Shown piece by piece: positions 34,649 to 44,789 of a DNA stretch of 64,000 nt; position 1 is the first letter of the stretch, and each line of letters starts with the position of its first letter. Source of the DNA: Acinetobacter equi (GTDB taxonomy: Bacteria > Pseudomonadota > Gammaproteobacteria > Pseudomonadales > Moraxellaceae); assembly GCF_001307195.1 (NCBI RefSeq), contig NZ_CP012808.1, positions 992,001 through 1,056,000 on the forward strand, given 5' to 3'. The position numbers and the translations under genes are program-made. Under the pieces are notes generated by a model. It was not told the origin of the DNA. It ran no database searches and saw only the letters and a list, made by a program, of their open reading frames with translations.

Positions 34649-36607
34649 ATGCAAATTACGACTCCTGATATTGGTGTAGATAAAGCAACTGTTGCTGAAA
34701 TTTTGGTAAAAGTTGGCGATACCATTGCTGTTGATGACAGTATTGTATTGTTAGAATCAGATAAAGCATCTGTTGAAGTGCCTAGCACTTCAGCAGGCGT
34801 AGTGAAAAGTATTTTAATTAGCCTTGGTGATGAAGTTTCAGAAGGTGCGGTACTTGTTGAATTAGAAGCAAGCGAAGCAGTTGTAACAACTGCTGAAGCG
34901 CCTAAAGCAGAAGAAAAGCCAGTTGTTGCTGAGGTAAAAACTGAAGCTGCTCCGCAGGTTGCTGTAACTCAAGAAGTTACTTCACAAGTTGTTGATGTTC
35001 AAGTACCAGATATTGGTGTTGAAAAAGCAACTGTGGGTGAAATCCTTGTTAAGGTTGGCGATAGCATCGCAGTTGATGACAGTATTGTGGTTGTTGAGTC
35101 TGATAAAGCGACTGTAGAAGTACCAAGTACTGTGGCTGGTATTGTTGAATCTATTTCTATTCAAGTTGGTGACAGCGTGAAAGAAGGTGTTGTGATTCTT
35201 CAAGTGAAAACGGAAAGTGCTGCACCTGTAGCATCAGCAGAAACTGCACAAGCAGCGTCTGCACCTGTAGCGCAAGTTGAACAAGCTCCTGTACCTGTGA
35301 TTGCTTCTGTACCTGCTGGTGATGTAGAAGTTGCTGTACCTGATTTAGGTGTAGATAAAGCAGCTGTTGCTGAACTTCTTATTGCCGTTGGTGACAAAGT
35401 TGAAAAAGATCAAAGTATTATTGTTGTTGAATCTGATAAAGCAACTGTAGAAGTGCCAAGCACTGTTTCAGGTGTAATTAAAGCGATTCATGTAACACTT
35501 GGTCAAAGTGTGTCTGAAGGTATTGCTTTAGTGACGATTGCTGCTGAAGCTCAAGCTGCTGCTCCTGTAACTGCAAGTGTGCCAACACAAGCTGCACCTA
35601 AAGCAGAAGCACCAAAAGCTGTAGTCGCATCAGCTCCTGTAGCTGTACCTGCAACACATACAGCAGATAAATTAACGAAAGAGCAAAATGCTGCAAATGC
35701 GAAAGTATATGCTGGTCCTGCTGTTCGTAAATTGGCACGTGAATTAGGTGTTGTACTTGCAGAAGTAAAAGCATCTGGCCCACATGCACGTTTAATGAAA
35801 GAAGATTTATTTGCTTATGTAAAAACTCGTTTGACTGCACCTCAAACAGCACCTGCTGCTACGGTAGTAGCACAACTATCAGGTTTACCAAAACTTCCAG
35901 GTTTTGATGCATTTGGTGGCGTTGAAGAGAAAGTCTTAACGCGTTTACAACAAGTGTCAATTCCACAGTTGTCTTTAAACAACTATATTCCTCAAGTTAC
36001 TCAATTTGATTTGGCGGATATTACTGAACTTGAAGCTTGGCGTAATGATCTTAAAGGTAACTTTAAGAAAGAAGGCATTAGCTTAACGATTATGGCATTC
36101 ATCATTAAAGCTGTGGCTCATCTTCTTAAGGAAGAGCGTGAGTTTGCAGGCCATTTATCTGATGATGGTAAATCTGTATTGTTACGTAATGAAATTCATA
36201 TGGGTATTGCTGTAGCAACTCCAGATGGCTTAACAGTTCCTGTATTACGTAATCCTGACCAAAAATCAATTAAGCAAATTGCTGTTGAATTGGGTACTTT
36301 AGGTCAAAAAGCACGTGATAAGAAACTTTCACCGAAAGATCTTCAAGGTGCAAACTTTACAATTTCAAGCTTAGGTGCAATTGGTGGTACAGCATTTACA
36401 CCACTTGTGAACTGGCCTCAAGTTGCAATTTTAGGTATTTCACCTGCAACAATGCAACCTGTTTGGAATGGTCAAAGTTTTGATCCGAAACTTATGCTTC
36501 CATTGTCATTATCTTATGACCACCGTGTAATTAATGGTGCAGATGCAGCACGTTTCACAAACAAATTGACGAAATTGTTAAAAGATATTCGTACTTTGTT
36601 GATCTAA
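34649..36607 (+). CDS. aceF: dihydrolipoyllysine-residue acetyltransferase (E2p) with three lipoyl domains
   Basis: A 652-residue E2 core of pyruvate dehydrogenase. Three lipoyl domains follow each other (about residues 2-74, 116-188, 226-298), each with the lipoylation site ESDKA at Lys39, Lys153 and Lys264. They are joined by Ala/Pro/Val-rich flexible linkers. An E3/E1-binding domain (YAGPAVRKLARELGV, about 354-390) precedes the catalytic domain, which ends in SYDHRVINGADAARF with His625 and Asp at the active site. No dihydrolipoamide dehydrogenase (lpd) gene follows in the window. Confidence 0.97.
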   Translation: MQITTPDIGVDKATVAEILVKVGDTIAVDDSIVLLESDKASVEVPSTSAGVVKSILISLGDEVSEGAVLVELEASEAVVTTAEAPKAEEKPVVAEVKTEAAPQVAVTQEVTSQVVDVQVPDIGVEKATVGEILVKVGDSIAVDDSIVVVESDKATVEVPSTVAGIVESISIQVGDSVKEGVVILQVKTESAAPVASAETAQAASAPVAQVEQAPVPVIASVPAGDVEVAVPDLGVDKAAVAELLIAVGDKVEKDQSIIVVESDKATVEVPSTVSGVIKAIHVTLGQSVSEGIALVTIAAEAQAAAPVTASVPTQAAPKAEAPKAVVASAPVAVPATHTADKLTKEQNAANAKVYAGPAVRKLARELGVVLAEVKASGPHARLMKEDLFAYVKTRLTAPQTAPAATVVAQLSGLPKLPGFDAFGGVEEKVLTRLQQVSIPQLSLNNYIPQVTQFDLADITELEAWRNDLKGNFKKEGISLTIMAFIIKAVAHLLKEEREFAGHLSDDGKSVLLRNEIHMGIAVATPDGLTVPVLRNPDQKSIKQIAVELGTLGQKARDKKLSPKDLQGANFTISSLGAIGGTAFTPLVNWPQVAILGISPATMQPVWNGQSFDPKLMLPLSLSYDHRVINGADAARFTNKLTKLLKDIRTLLI

Positions 36608-36630
36608 AAAGTTATATTTTAATATGATTG

Positions 36631-36658
36631 AAAAAACCCTGCCAAAGCAGGGTTTTTT
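36631..36658 (+). terminator. Rho-independent terminator after aceF
   Basis: The arms AAAAAACCCTGC/GCAGGGTTTTTT enclose a CAAA loop. Confidence 0.92.
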
Positions 36659-36659
36659 A

Positions 36660-36688
36660 TTGCAAAATAGATCAAATAAAAATATAAT
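36660..36688 (+). promoter_or_regulatory. sigma-70 promoter of the riboswitch-GDT1 transcript
   Basis: TTGCAA at 36660-36665 and TATAAT at 36683-36688 are separated by 17 bases. The transcript would start near 36695, just before the conserved 5' end of the yybP-ykoY element. Confidence 0.7.
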
Positions 36689-36696
36689 ATAGATAC

Positions 36697-36830
36697 TTCA
36701 TTGGGGAGTAGCCGCTGTTCTCAGAGAACAGGTGATGGTCAACATATTTGCTTTAAAACAAGCATGGTCATCATAGCAAAGAACCAAATGAGCTTTCTCT
36801 AAGCTTTCTTTTGTTGGCAAGACCTTTGAT
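36697..36830 (+). ncRNA. yybP-ykoY manganese riboswitch
   Basis: The two conserved internal-loop signatures of the yybP-ykoY aptamer are present in order: TTGGGGAGTAGCC at 36701-36713 and GGCAAGACC at 36816-36824. Between them are GTCAACATATTTGC and several paired segments, including CTGTTCTC/GAGAACAG at 36715-36731. This class binds Mn2+ and switches on manganese exporters. The gene that follows is a GDT1-type manganese transporter, which fits. Ends are approximate. Confidence 0.88.
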
Positions 36831-36845
36831 TTATCACTCTGCTTT

Positions 36846-36889
36846 TGGCTAGCAGGAGGGATAGGTCATTGGTATATAATTGCTAGCCA
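36846..36889 (+). promoter_or_regulatory. likely expression platform of the Mn riboswitch
   Basis: Perfect 9-bp arms TGGCTAGCA (36846-36854) and TGCTAGCCA (36881-36889) bracket a loop containing AGGAGGGATAGG. The 3' arm ends 12 bases before the ATG of the exporter. The stem lacks a U-tract, which points to translational rather than transcriptional control. Confidence 0.5.
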
Positions 36890-36901
36890 GAGAAATACAA
36901 A

Positions 36902-37480
36902 ATGCTTAACGCCTTTCTTATCTCTTTAGTAGTTGTCGCTCTTTCAGAAATGGGTGATAAAACTCAACTACTCGCTTTGCTTCTTGCCGCAAAATTTCGA
37001 AAACCAATTCCTATCTTATTTGCTATTTTTGTTGCGACTGTAGTGAACCATGGTGTTTCTGCTGTTTTAGGCCAATGGATTACAACAGTTCTAAGTGAAA
37101 CAGTTCTATTATGGATTGTATCTTTAGGATTTATTGGTATGGCAATTTGGATGTTGATACCAGATAAATTAGATGATGAATCTGAAAGCATTAATAAATG
37201 GCAAAAATATGGCGTTTTTGGTGCAACTTTTATCTTATTTTTCCTTGCTGAAATTGGTGATAAAACACAAATCGCAACAGTTGCTTTAGCAGCTCGTTTT
37301 GACAGTATTGGTTGGGTTACGATTGGTACAACATTAGGTATTATGTTGGTCAATGCACCAGCTGTATTTATTGGTGATAAATTGGCTGATAAATTGCCAA
37401 TCTCATTAATTCATAAAATTGGTGCTGCAATCTTCTTGATTATGGGTGTTGCTGCATTAGTTCAACATTACTTTTTCTAA
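36902..37480 (+). CDS. TMEM165/GDT1 family manganese exporter
   Basis: A 192-residue, six-helix membrane protein with the duplicated family motif ExGDKTQ: SEMGDKTQLLALLLA near residue 15 and AEIGDKTQIATVALA near residue 120. The acidic residues in these motifs form the cation path in GDT1/TMEM165 and MneA-type proteins, which move Mn2+ (and Ca2+) out of the cytoplasm. The yybP-ykoY riboswitch upstream supports manganese as the substrate. Its Shine-Dalgarno site is weak (AGAGA), in keeping with control of translation by the leader. Confidence 0.9.
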   Translation: MLNAFLISLVVVALSEMGDKTQLLALLLAAKFRKPIPILFAIFVATVVNHGVSAVLGQWITTVLSETVLLWIVSLGFIGMAIWMLIPDKLDDESESINKWQKYGVFGATFILFFLAEIGDKTQIATVALAARFDSIGWVTIGTTLGIMLVNAPAVFIGDKLADKLPISLIHKIGAAIFLIMGVAALVQHYFF

Positions 37481-37493
37481 ATTTAGAATAAAT

Positions 37494-37521
37494 AAAAAAC
37501 CCAGATTTTTCTGGGTTTTTT
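37494..37521 (+). terminator. Rho-independent terminator after the GDT1 gene
   Basis: The arms AAAAAACCCAGA/TCTGGGTTTTTT lie around a short T loop. Confidence 0.9.
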
Positions 37522-37694
37522 ATAAAAAATAATGAATTAATTAAAAAAATAAATACTATTATTGTCTTGAATAATTATGTGATTTTTAGTGCAAGTTATT
37601 ATATTTTAATAAATTTTTATTATAAAAACAAAGATGAAAACTTGAATTGAGAAATCACTTTTTTTAAAATTCTGCTTCTAAAAAGTAACTTAAG

Positions 37695-38078
37695 ATGACG
37701 AGAATTAAAAATATGTTGTCTCAAATTCTAACACCAAATGCTTGTTTAACTTGTGGTGCTTGCTGTGCTTATTTTCGAGTTTCATTTTATTGGGCAGAAG
37801 GACTAGAAATGCCTGAAAATGTTACGGAAGAATTAACACCTGTTTATTCATGTATGAAAGGTACGAATCGAAAGAATCCACGTTGTATTGCTTTAACTGG
37901 TACTGTTGGGGAACAGGTGAGTTGTGGCATATATGAAGCTCGAAGTTCATCATGTAAGGAAGTGCAAATTGCAGATGAGCAATGTAATAAGGCTCGTTTA
38001 GCACGTAATATGATTCCATTTACGCCCTTAGAAACAAATGAACCTTTAAATGATGATGATTATGAGAAGGTGGGTTAA
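37695..38078 (+). CDS. YkgJ family cysteine cluster protein
   Basis: A 127-residue protein with the eight-cysteine YkgJ pattern: CLTCGACCAYFRV near residue 17, then SCMKGT, RCIALTG, SCGIYEARSSSCKEV and QCNKAR. These cysteines probably bind zinc or an Fe-S cluster. The biochemical role of the family is unknown. The first ATG (37695) was kept, and a second ATG six codons later is possible. It is a single gene between the GDT1 terminator and guaB. Confidence 0.85.
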   Translation: MTRIKNMLSQILTPNACLTCGACCAYFRVSFYWAEGLEMPENVTEELTPVYSCMKGTNRKNPRCIALTGTVGEQVSCGIYEARSSSCKEVQIADEQCNKARLARNMIPFTPLETNEPLNDDDYEKVG

Positions 38079-38132
38079 GTAAAAGAATGGCAGTGCTCTT
38101 TAGAGAAAAGTAAATAAAAGGATTACATTATT

Positions 38133-38168
38133 TTTAATTCTCATTATTCTAAAATAATGAGAATTAAA
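38133..38168. repeat. perfect 16-bp-arm inverted repeat between the YkgJ gene and guaB
   Basis: TTTAATTCTCATTATT at 38133-38148 and AATAATGAGAATTAAA at 38153-38168 are exact complements around a CTAA loop. It lies 55 bases after the YkgJ stop and 112 before guaB. It could be an AT-rich terminator or a regulator site. Confidence 0.75.
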
Positions 38169-38244
38169 TTTCATTTTTATTGATATCAATTTTAACTTAA
38201 AATAAATCTTCAATATAAAAATGAAATTTTGGTCTAAATTTGTT

Positions 38245-39746
<1,502 letters not shown>

Positions 39747-39767
39747 TCCACTTTAGTTTTTTTGCTG

Positions 39768-39798
39768 AAAAGCCGTCATTTATGTGACGGCTTTTTTT
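39768..39798 (+). terminator. Rho-independent terminator after guaB
   Basis: The arms AAAAGCCGTCA/TGACGGCTTTT are followed by a further run of T. Confidence 0.92.
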
Positions 39799-39867
39799 TG
39801 TTTTTTAGTGTAAAGTAGAACAAGTAATTGTGATTAAAAAACATCACCAAAGAGTAGTGGATATAAG

Positions 39868-41199
39868 ATGAATTATTTTGGTACAGATGGCATTCGTGGA
39901 AAATTTGGTGAATTACCTGTTACTCCTGAATTTGCTTTAAAACTGGGGTTTGCGGCAGGAAAAGTATTAAAAAACCATAGTGCAAAAAATAAACCAATTG
40001 TGGTGTTAGGCAAAGATACTCGTCTTTCAGGCTATATTTTAGAGGCAGCATTACAAGCAGGGCTAAATGCTGCTGGAGTTTATGTGCATTTATTGGGTCC
40101 ACTCCCAACACCAGCAATTGCACATTTAACACGTGCTTTACATGCAAGTTTGGGCATTGTGATTTCTGCTTCACATAATCCTTATTTTGATAATGGGATT
40201 AAATTCTTTTCAGGTGAAGGTAAAAAATTACCAGATGCATTACAAGAAGAGATTAATAAAGAATTAGAAAATGATTTGCTAATCGAAGATACAGCTAACC
40301 TAGGTAAAAGTGTTCGTGTAAAAGATGCTAATGGACGTTATATCGAATTTTGTAAATCGACATTCCCATATCATTTTGATTTATCTAGCCTGAAAATTGT
40401 TGTCGATTGTGCAAATGGTGCAGGTTATAACGTTGGACCAGCCGTATATCGTGAATTGGGTGCAAAAGTTATTGCATTAAATAATGAGCCCAATGGTCTA
40501 AATATTAATGACAATTGTGGTTCTACGCATCCTGAAGTTTTACAACAAGCTGTTGTAGAACATGAAGCTGATTTAGGTATTGCTTTTGATGGTGATGCTG
40601 ATCGTGTCATTATGGTTGATAAAAATGGTCAGCAAATTACTGGCGACCATATTTTATATATTTTAGGAACACAGGCTTCTAAAAAACCAGCAGGCATTGT
40701 TGGGACGTTAATGAGTAATATGGCTTTAGAACTTGCTTTAGAAAAAGCTAATATTCCTTTATTGCGTGCCAAAGTTGGTGATCGATATGTATTGCAAGGT
40801 TTAGAAGAAAAAGGCTGGGTGATTGGTGGAGAGCCATCGGGGCATATTCTTACTTTAGATAAAAGTACAACAGGTGATGCGATTATTGCTTCATTACAAG
40901 TATTAACTGTAATGATTGAGCAAGGTAAAGCTTTAGATGAATTGGTTGATGGATTTAAGTTGTTACCAAATGTCTTGGTAAATATACGCTTGGCAAATAT
41001 GTTTGACCCATATGCTGTTCCAGCATTGGTTACTGAGTTTGAAAAAGCAGAACAACAGCTTAAAGGTCGAGGACGTCTTCTTATTCGTAAATCAGGCACA
41101 GAACCTGTTATTCGTGTCATGGTTGAAGGTGAGGATTTAGAAGAAGTCACTGTATTAGCAAACCATTTAGCAGATGCTGTTAAGGCAAATGCAATATAA
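39868..41199 (+). CDS. glmM: phosphoglucosamine mutase
   Basis: A 443-residue phosphohexomutase converting glucosamine-6-phosphate to glucosamine-1-phosphate for peptidoglycan and [17 protein letters not shown] is the family start, [17 protein letters not shown] holds the phosphoserine Ser102, [13 protein letters not shown] is the magnesium loop, and GEPSGH with [16 protein letters not shown] bind the sugar and phosphate. It is the first gene of a tight glmM-pdxH-recJ run (gaps of 9 and 1 bases). Confidence 0.97.
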   Translation: MNYFGTDGIRGKFGELPVTPEFALKLGFAAGKVLKNHSAKNKPIVVLGKDTRLSGYILEAALQAGLNAAGVYVHLLGPLPTPAIAHLTRALHASLGIVISASHNPYFDNGIKFFSGEGKKLPDALQEEINKELENDLLIEDTANLGKSVRVKDANGRYIEFCKSTFPYHFDLSSLKIVVDCANGAGYNVGPAVYRELGAKVIALNNEPNGLNINDNCGSTHPEVLQQAVVEHEADLGIAFDGDADRVIMVDKNGQQITGDHILYILGTQASKKPAGIVGTLMSNMALELALEKANIPLLRAKVGDRYVLQGLEEKGWVIGGEPSGHILTLDKSTTGDAIIASLQVLTVMIEQGKALDELVDGFKLLPNVLVNIRLANMFDPYAVPALVTEFEKAEQQLKGRGRLLIRKSGTEPVIRVMVEGEDLEEVTVLANHLADAVKANAI

Positions 41200-41208
41200 G
41201 AGATTTGT

Positions 41209-41865
41209 ATGACAGATTTAATTAAAGATTTAAGTGAATTACGTTTGAGTTACCAAAAAGGTGAATTACGTGAAGATCAAGTGAATGCTCATCCACATGA
41301 GCAATTCTTAAATTGGTTTAATCAGGCACTTGAAGCACAATTACATGAACCGTATGCTATGTCTCTTGCTACGACAAATGCACAAGGTCGACCACATGTA
41401 AGAACAGTTTTATTACGTGGTGCAACGGAAGTTGGTTATGATTTCTATACCAATTATGACAGTCAAAAAGGCTTGGATTTAGCAGAAAATCCTTATGCTG
41501 AAATTTTGTTTTATTGGCAAGAGCAAGAGCGTCAAATTCGTATTAGTGGGCGTGTTGAGAAAATTTCTGAAGAAGAATCTACAGCGTATTATCATAAGCG
41601 TCCACATGATAGCCAAATTGCTGCACATATCAGTACACCTCAAAGTGGGATTATTGCAAGCCGAGAAGAATTACAAAAGCGCTTCGAAGATTTGCAAAAT
41701 CAGGTTGGTGAGCAAGATCAATTAGCGAAACCAGAATTTTGGGGTGGATATCGTTTACAGCCCGATTATTATGAGTTTTGGCAAGGTCGACCAAATCGCT
41801 TACATGATCGTTTAGTGTATGAGAATATCAATGGTATTTGGAAATTACAGCGATTAATGCCTTAA
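41209..41865 (+). CDS. pdxH: pyridoxamine 5'-phosphate oxidase
   Basis: A 218-residue FMN enzyme that oxidises pyridoxine or pyridoxamine phosphate to pyridoxal phosphate. Family marks include ELRLSYQKGELRE at the N-terminus, RTVLLRGATEVGYDFYTNYDSQKG (FMN binding), FYWQEQERQIRISGRVEK and the end EFWQGRPNRLHDRLVY. It sits between glmM and recJ, and recJ starts 1 base after its stop. Confidence 0.96.
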   Translation: MTDLIKDLSELRLSYQKGELREDQVNAHPHEQFLNWFNQALEAQLHEPYAMSLATTNAQGRPHVRTVLLRGATEVGYDFYTNYDSQKGLDLAENPYAEILFYWQEQERQIRISGRVEKISEEESTAYYHKRPHDSQIAAHISTPQSGIIASREELQKRFEDLQNQVGEQDQLAKPEFWGGYRLQPDYYEFWQGRPNRLHDRLVYENINGIWKLQRLMP

Positions 41866-41866
41866 G

Positions 41867-43579
41867 ATGAATATGATTATTCAACAACGGCCATTAATTT
41901 CACGTCCTGAATTATTTCAGGACGTTCCTGAATTTATTGCCCGAATTTTGGCAGCACGTGGCGTACAGTCTGAAAAAGAACTTGAATTAAAACTCAAAAA
42001 TTTATTAGCACCGACAATGAAAGGTTTGGATCAAGCAATTCATTTAATTGATTTAGCTATTGATCAACAACAAAAAATAGTGATTGTAGGTGATTATGAT
42101 GCGGATGGGGCAACTAGTACTGCTTTGATGATTTTAGCTCTTCGAGAAATGGGAGCTCAAGTTGAATATTTAGTACCAGACCGTTTTAAATATGGTTATG
42201 GATTAACACCAGCAATTGCAGATTTAGCTTTTAAACGTTTTCAGCCAGATTTACTCATTACGGTTGATAATGGTATTTCAAGCCATGCAGGTGTTGAAAC
42301 TGCCCAATCGCATGGTATGAAGGTCATCATTACAGATCACCATTTAACAACGAAGGAAACACCACATGCAGAAGCTGTTGTCAATCCAAATCAACTAGGA
42401 TGTGATTTTCCAAGTAAAGCTTTGGCAGGTATCGGTGTTGCTTTTTACGTATTGGCAAATTTATCGACACATCGGAAAAAATTAAATAAATCATTTGCTC
42501 AAGTTACGCAATATTTAGATTTGGTTGCCTTAGGTACTTATGCAGATGTGGCTAGCTTAGATTTTAATAATCGTATTTTAGTTGATGCTGGTGTTAAAAG
42601 AATCCAACAGCATTTATGTCGACCTGGTATTACTGCTTTGATTGATTTGGCAGGACGAGAGATTACACAATTACAAGCATCAGATTTAGGTTTTGTTGTT
42701 GGTCCAAGAATTAATGCTGCTGGCCGTATGGAAACTATGGATATAGGCATTGAATGCTTATTGGCTCAAGATTTACAAATAGCTTATCCATTAGCACAGC
42801 AATTAAATGATCTAAATCTCGAACGTCGCCAAGTTGAAAATCAGATTAAACAAGAAGCTTTAGAAGAACTTGAGAAATTACAATTTGATCAACAGCAATT
42901 ACCTGCTGCACTAGTGGTATTTGAAGAGCATTGGCATCAAGGAGTCATCGGAATTGTTGCAGGACGATTAAAAGAACAATTTTATCGCCCTGCAATTGTA
43001 TTTGCAGCAGATGAAGATGGGGTTCATTTAAAAGGTTCAGCTCGTTCTATTGATGGCATTCATATTCGAGATGCTATAGAAGTAGTTGCCGAGCAATATC
43101 CTTCTATGATTAGTCATTTTGGAGGGCATGCCGCAGCTGCAGGTCTAACCATTAAGAAAGATCAATTTCACGCATTTAAGCAAGTTTTTGAAGCATTAAT
43201 TCAAGAAAATGATGATTATCTTTTTGATTCAATTCTTTTAACAGATGGTGAATTGCCTGTAGAAAATTTTCAATTATCGACTGTTGAAATACTGAAAAAT
43301 TTAGGTCCATGGGGACAAAAATTTCCTGCACCTATTTTTGAAGGGCAGTTTAATATTTTGGACTCACGTTGGCTTAAAGAAAAACACTTAAAACTCAAAC
43401 TAGGTTTACATAATGGGCAGGCAGTAGATGCTATTGCTTTTAACGCATCTGAAAAATATGACTTTAATCCAGCATGGGGTACGGTGAATTTAGTCTATGA
43501 ACTTGATCGAAATGAGTTTAATGGTAATGTTTCTTTGCAGTTAAGAATTTTATATTTACATCAACATCATTTAAGTTAA
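41867..43579 (+). CDS. recJ: single-stranded-DNA-specific exonuclease RecJ
   Basis: A 570-residue DHH-family 5'-3' exonuclease used in recombination and mismatch repair. The metal-binding motifs run in order: VGDYDADGATSTAL, TVDNGISSHAG, IITDHHLT (DHH), VALGTYADVASL and the DHHA1 segment SARSIDGIHIRDAIE with SHFGGHAAAAGLT (GGH). An OB-fold end (about residues 460-565) follows. The ATG at 41867 is one base after the pdxH stop, and an ATG two codons later is an alternative start. Confidence 0.95.
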   Translation: MNMIIQQRPLISRPELFQDVPEFIARILAARGVQSEKELELKLKNLLAPTMKGLDQAIHLIDLAIDQQQKIVIVGDYDADGATSTALMILALREMGAQVEYLVPDRFKYGYGLTPAIADLAFKRFQPDLLITVDNGISSHAGVETAQSHGMKVIITDHHLTTKETPHAEAVVNPNQLGCDFPSKALAGIGVAFYVLANLSTHRKKLNKSFAQVTQYLDLVALGTYADVASLDFNNRILVDAGVKRIQQHLCRPGITALIDLAGREITQLQASDLGFVVGPRINAAGRMETMDIGIECLLAQDLQIAYPLAQQLNDLNLERRQVENQIKQEALEELEKLQFDQQQLPAALVVFEEHWHQGVIGIVAGRLKEQFYRPAIVFAADEDGVHLKGSARSIDGIHIRDAIEVVAEQYPSMISHFGGHAAAAGLTIKKDQFHAFKQVFEALIQENDDYLFDSILLTDGELPVENFQLSTVEILKNLGPWGQKFPAPIFEGQFNILDSRWLKEKHLKLKLGLHNGQAVDAIAFNASEKYDFNPAWGTVNLVYELDRNEFNGNVSLQLRILYLHQHHLS

Positions 43580-43599
43580 TAAAATAATATTTAATAATG

Positions 43600-43627
43600 A
43601 AAAAACCGCTGAAGTCAGCGGTTTTTT
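43600..43627. terminator. bidirectional terminator between recJ and the porin gene
   Basis: The arms AAAAAACCGCTGA/TCAGCGGTTTTTT, separated by 2 bases, serve two convergent genes. Confidence 0.92.
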
Positions 43628-43642
43628 TATTTCTATAAGAGA

Positions 43643-44419
43643 TTAGAAACGATATTTTGCAGCAACGCTATAAGTGTTGTAATCATTTACATCATTTTTA
43701 GCAAATCCAACACGACCTTCTAAGCTTATGTTTTGATTAATGAATTTTCGAGCATTGATACCCCATTCTTTATTATCTAGCAAGTCTTGCTTTTGATAAT
43801 CTGCACCAATACTCAAAGTTTTATCTAAGTAGTAATCTGCGGCAATGTTGTAATCATGAACATTACCAAAAGTTGTACCAGCTTCTAAATTGATATCTTG
43901 ACCATTTGCAAGTTCAGTTACATATTTTGCACGTAAGCTTGGAGTTGTACGGTCATTATTATCATTGTGATAACCTTTTACACCAGCTGCTACAAGTAAA
44001 CCTGGTGCTGGTAAATAACCAACTTCAGCTGAGTAAAGTGTTGTATCGAAATTTGGAGCATATTTAAATTTCATGTCTTGGCGACCAATATCACCACTCA
44101 TGTAAAAATCAGTACCTGGTACAAAGTATTCAATGCCTGCAGAATAGTTGTGTAGTTTAGCATCATCTACTTTGCTGTAATTATATTGAGCGCTTACATT
44201 ACTTGCACGATCTAAGTATGCAGCTTCAGCAAGTGGGGCATTGCGAGTTTGTACTGGTTTAAAATATGCAGTACCTTCTACACCGTAAATACCTTTTGTA
44301 CTTCCGTGATCTGGATCTACTGCGCCAGCTGTTACACCGACTTCAGCTTGGTAAGCGTTTGCTGTTCCTGTGATTGCTAGAGCAGACAGTAATGCTGATG
44401 CAATTGCTAATTTTTTCAT
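43643..44419 (-). CDS. Omp33-36-like putative porin
   Basis: A 258-residue outer-membrane protein: a signal peptide (MKKLAIASALLSALAITGTANA, then YQAEVGVTAG) and repeated amphipathic strands ending AAKYRF with a terminal Phe. GTAYFKPVQTRNAPLAEAAYL followed by ASNVSAQYNYSK resembles the Acinetobacter Omp33-36 family, linked to water or solute passage, carbapenem susceptibility and host-cell toxicity in A. baumannii. The present protein may be a paralogue. GAGGG lies 8 bases before the ATG, and the leader contains two small inverted repeats. Confidence 0.78.
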   Translation of the reverse strand: MKKLAIASALLSALAITGTANAYQAEVGVTAGAVDPDHGSTKGIYGVEGTAYFKPVQTRNAPLAEAAYLDRASNVSAQYNYSKVDDAKLHNYSAGIEYFVPGTDFYMSGDIGRQDMKFKYAPNFDTTLYSAEVGYLPAPGLLVAAGVKGYHNDNNDRTTPSLRAKYVTELANGQDINLEAGTTFGNVHDYNIAADYYLDKTLSIGADYQKQDLLDNKEWGINARKFINQNISLEGRVGFAKNDVNDYNTYSVAAKYRF

Positions 44420-44789
44420 ATTGAAACCCTCTGAAGTTAAAACGGTTTTTAACTGTTAACATATTTTGTTACATCTTCAGTGTATGGTAAAGATGACTAA
44501 AAATACAATTCATCAGTGTAGTTAGATTGTAAAAAATGTGTATTTTTTGTGAACTCTATCATGTAAGTATTTGATATATAATATTTAAAAATATTTAATT
44601 GATTTATATTTAATTTAGATTTTTATGAGAAAAATGATGAAATATCATTATTTATATTCACATTGATCTTCTTGAATTTACATATTTAATTACATGCTAC
44701 CAAATTTTTTAACGTTTCTGTTGGATGAATGTCTCTATGATATAATGTGCCACTATTTTATACGCAATAACTAGATTGAGAGTTTTCAC
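44420..44789. other. divergent regulatory region between the porin gene and prfB
   Basis: The 370 bases are AT-rich and hold no reading frame. On the porin side GTTAAAA (44436-44442) pairs with TTTTAAC (44447-44453) in the leader. On the prfB side TATAAT at 44741-44746 is a good -10, about 45 bases before the GTG start. No clear -35 is seen. Confidence 0.5.

Noticed and set aside
35200..35397. Minus-strand Ala/Thr-rich frame inside aceF
   Set aside because: It is a shadow of the low-complexity Ala/Val/Pro linker of the lipoyl domains.
38133..38168. Fur box
   Set aside because: Only one half resembles the Fur consensus, and the repeat is better described as a plain stem-loop.
40629..41150. 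173-codon minus-strand frame inside glmM
   Set aside because: It is antisense to a highly conserved enzyme and has no family features.
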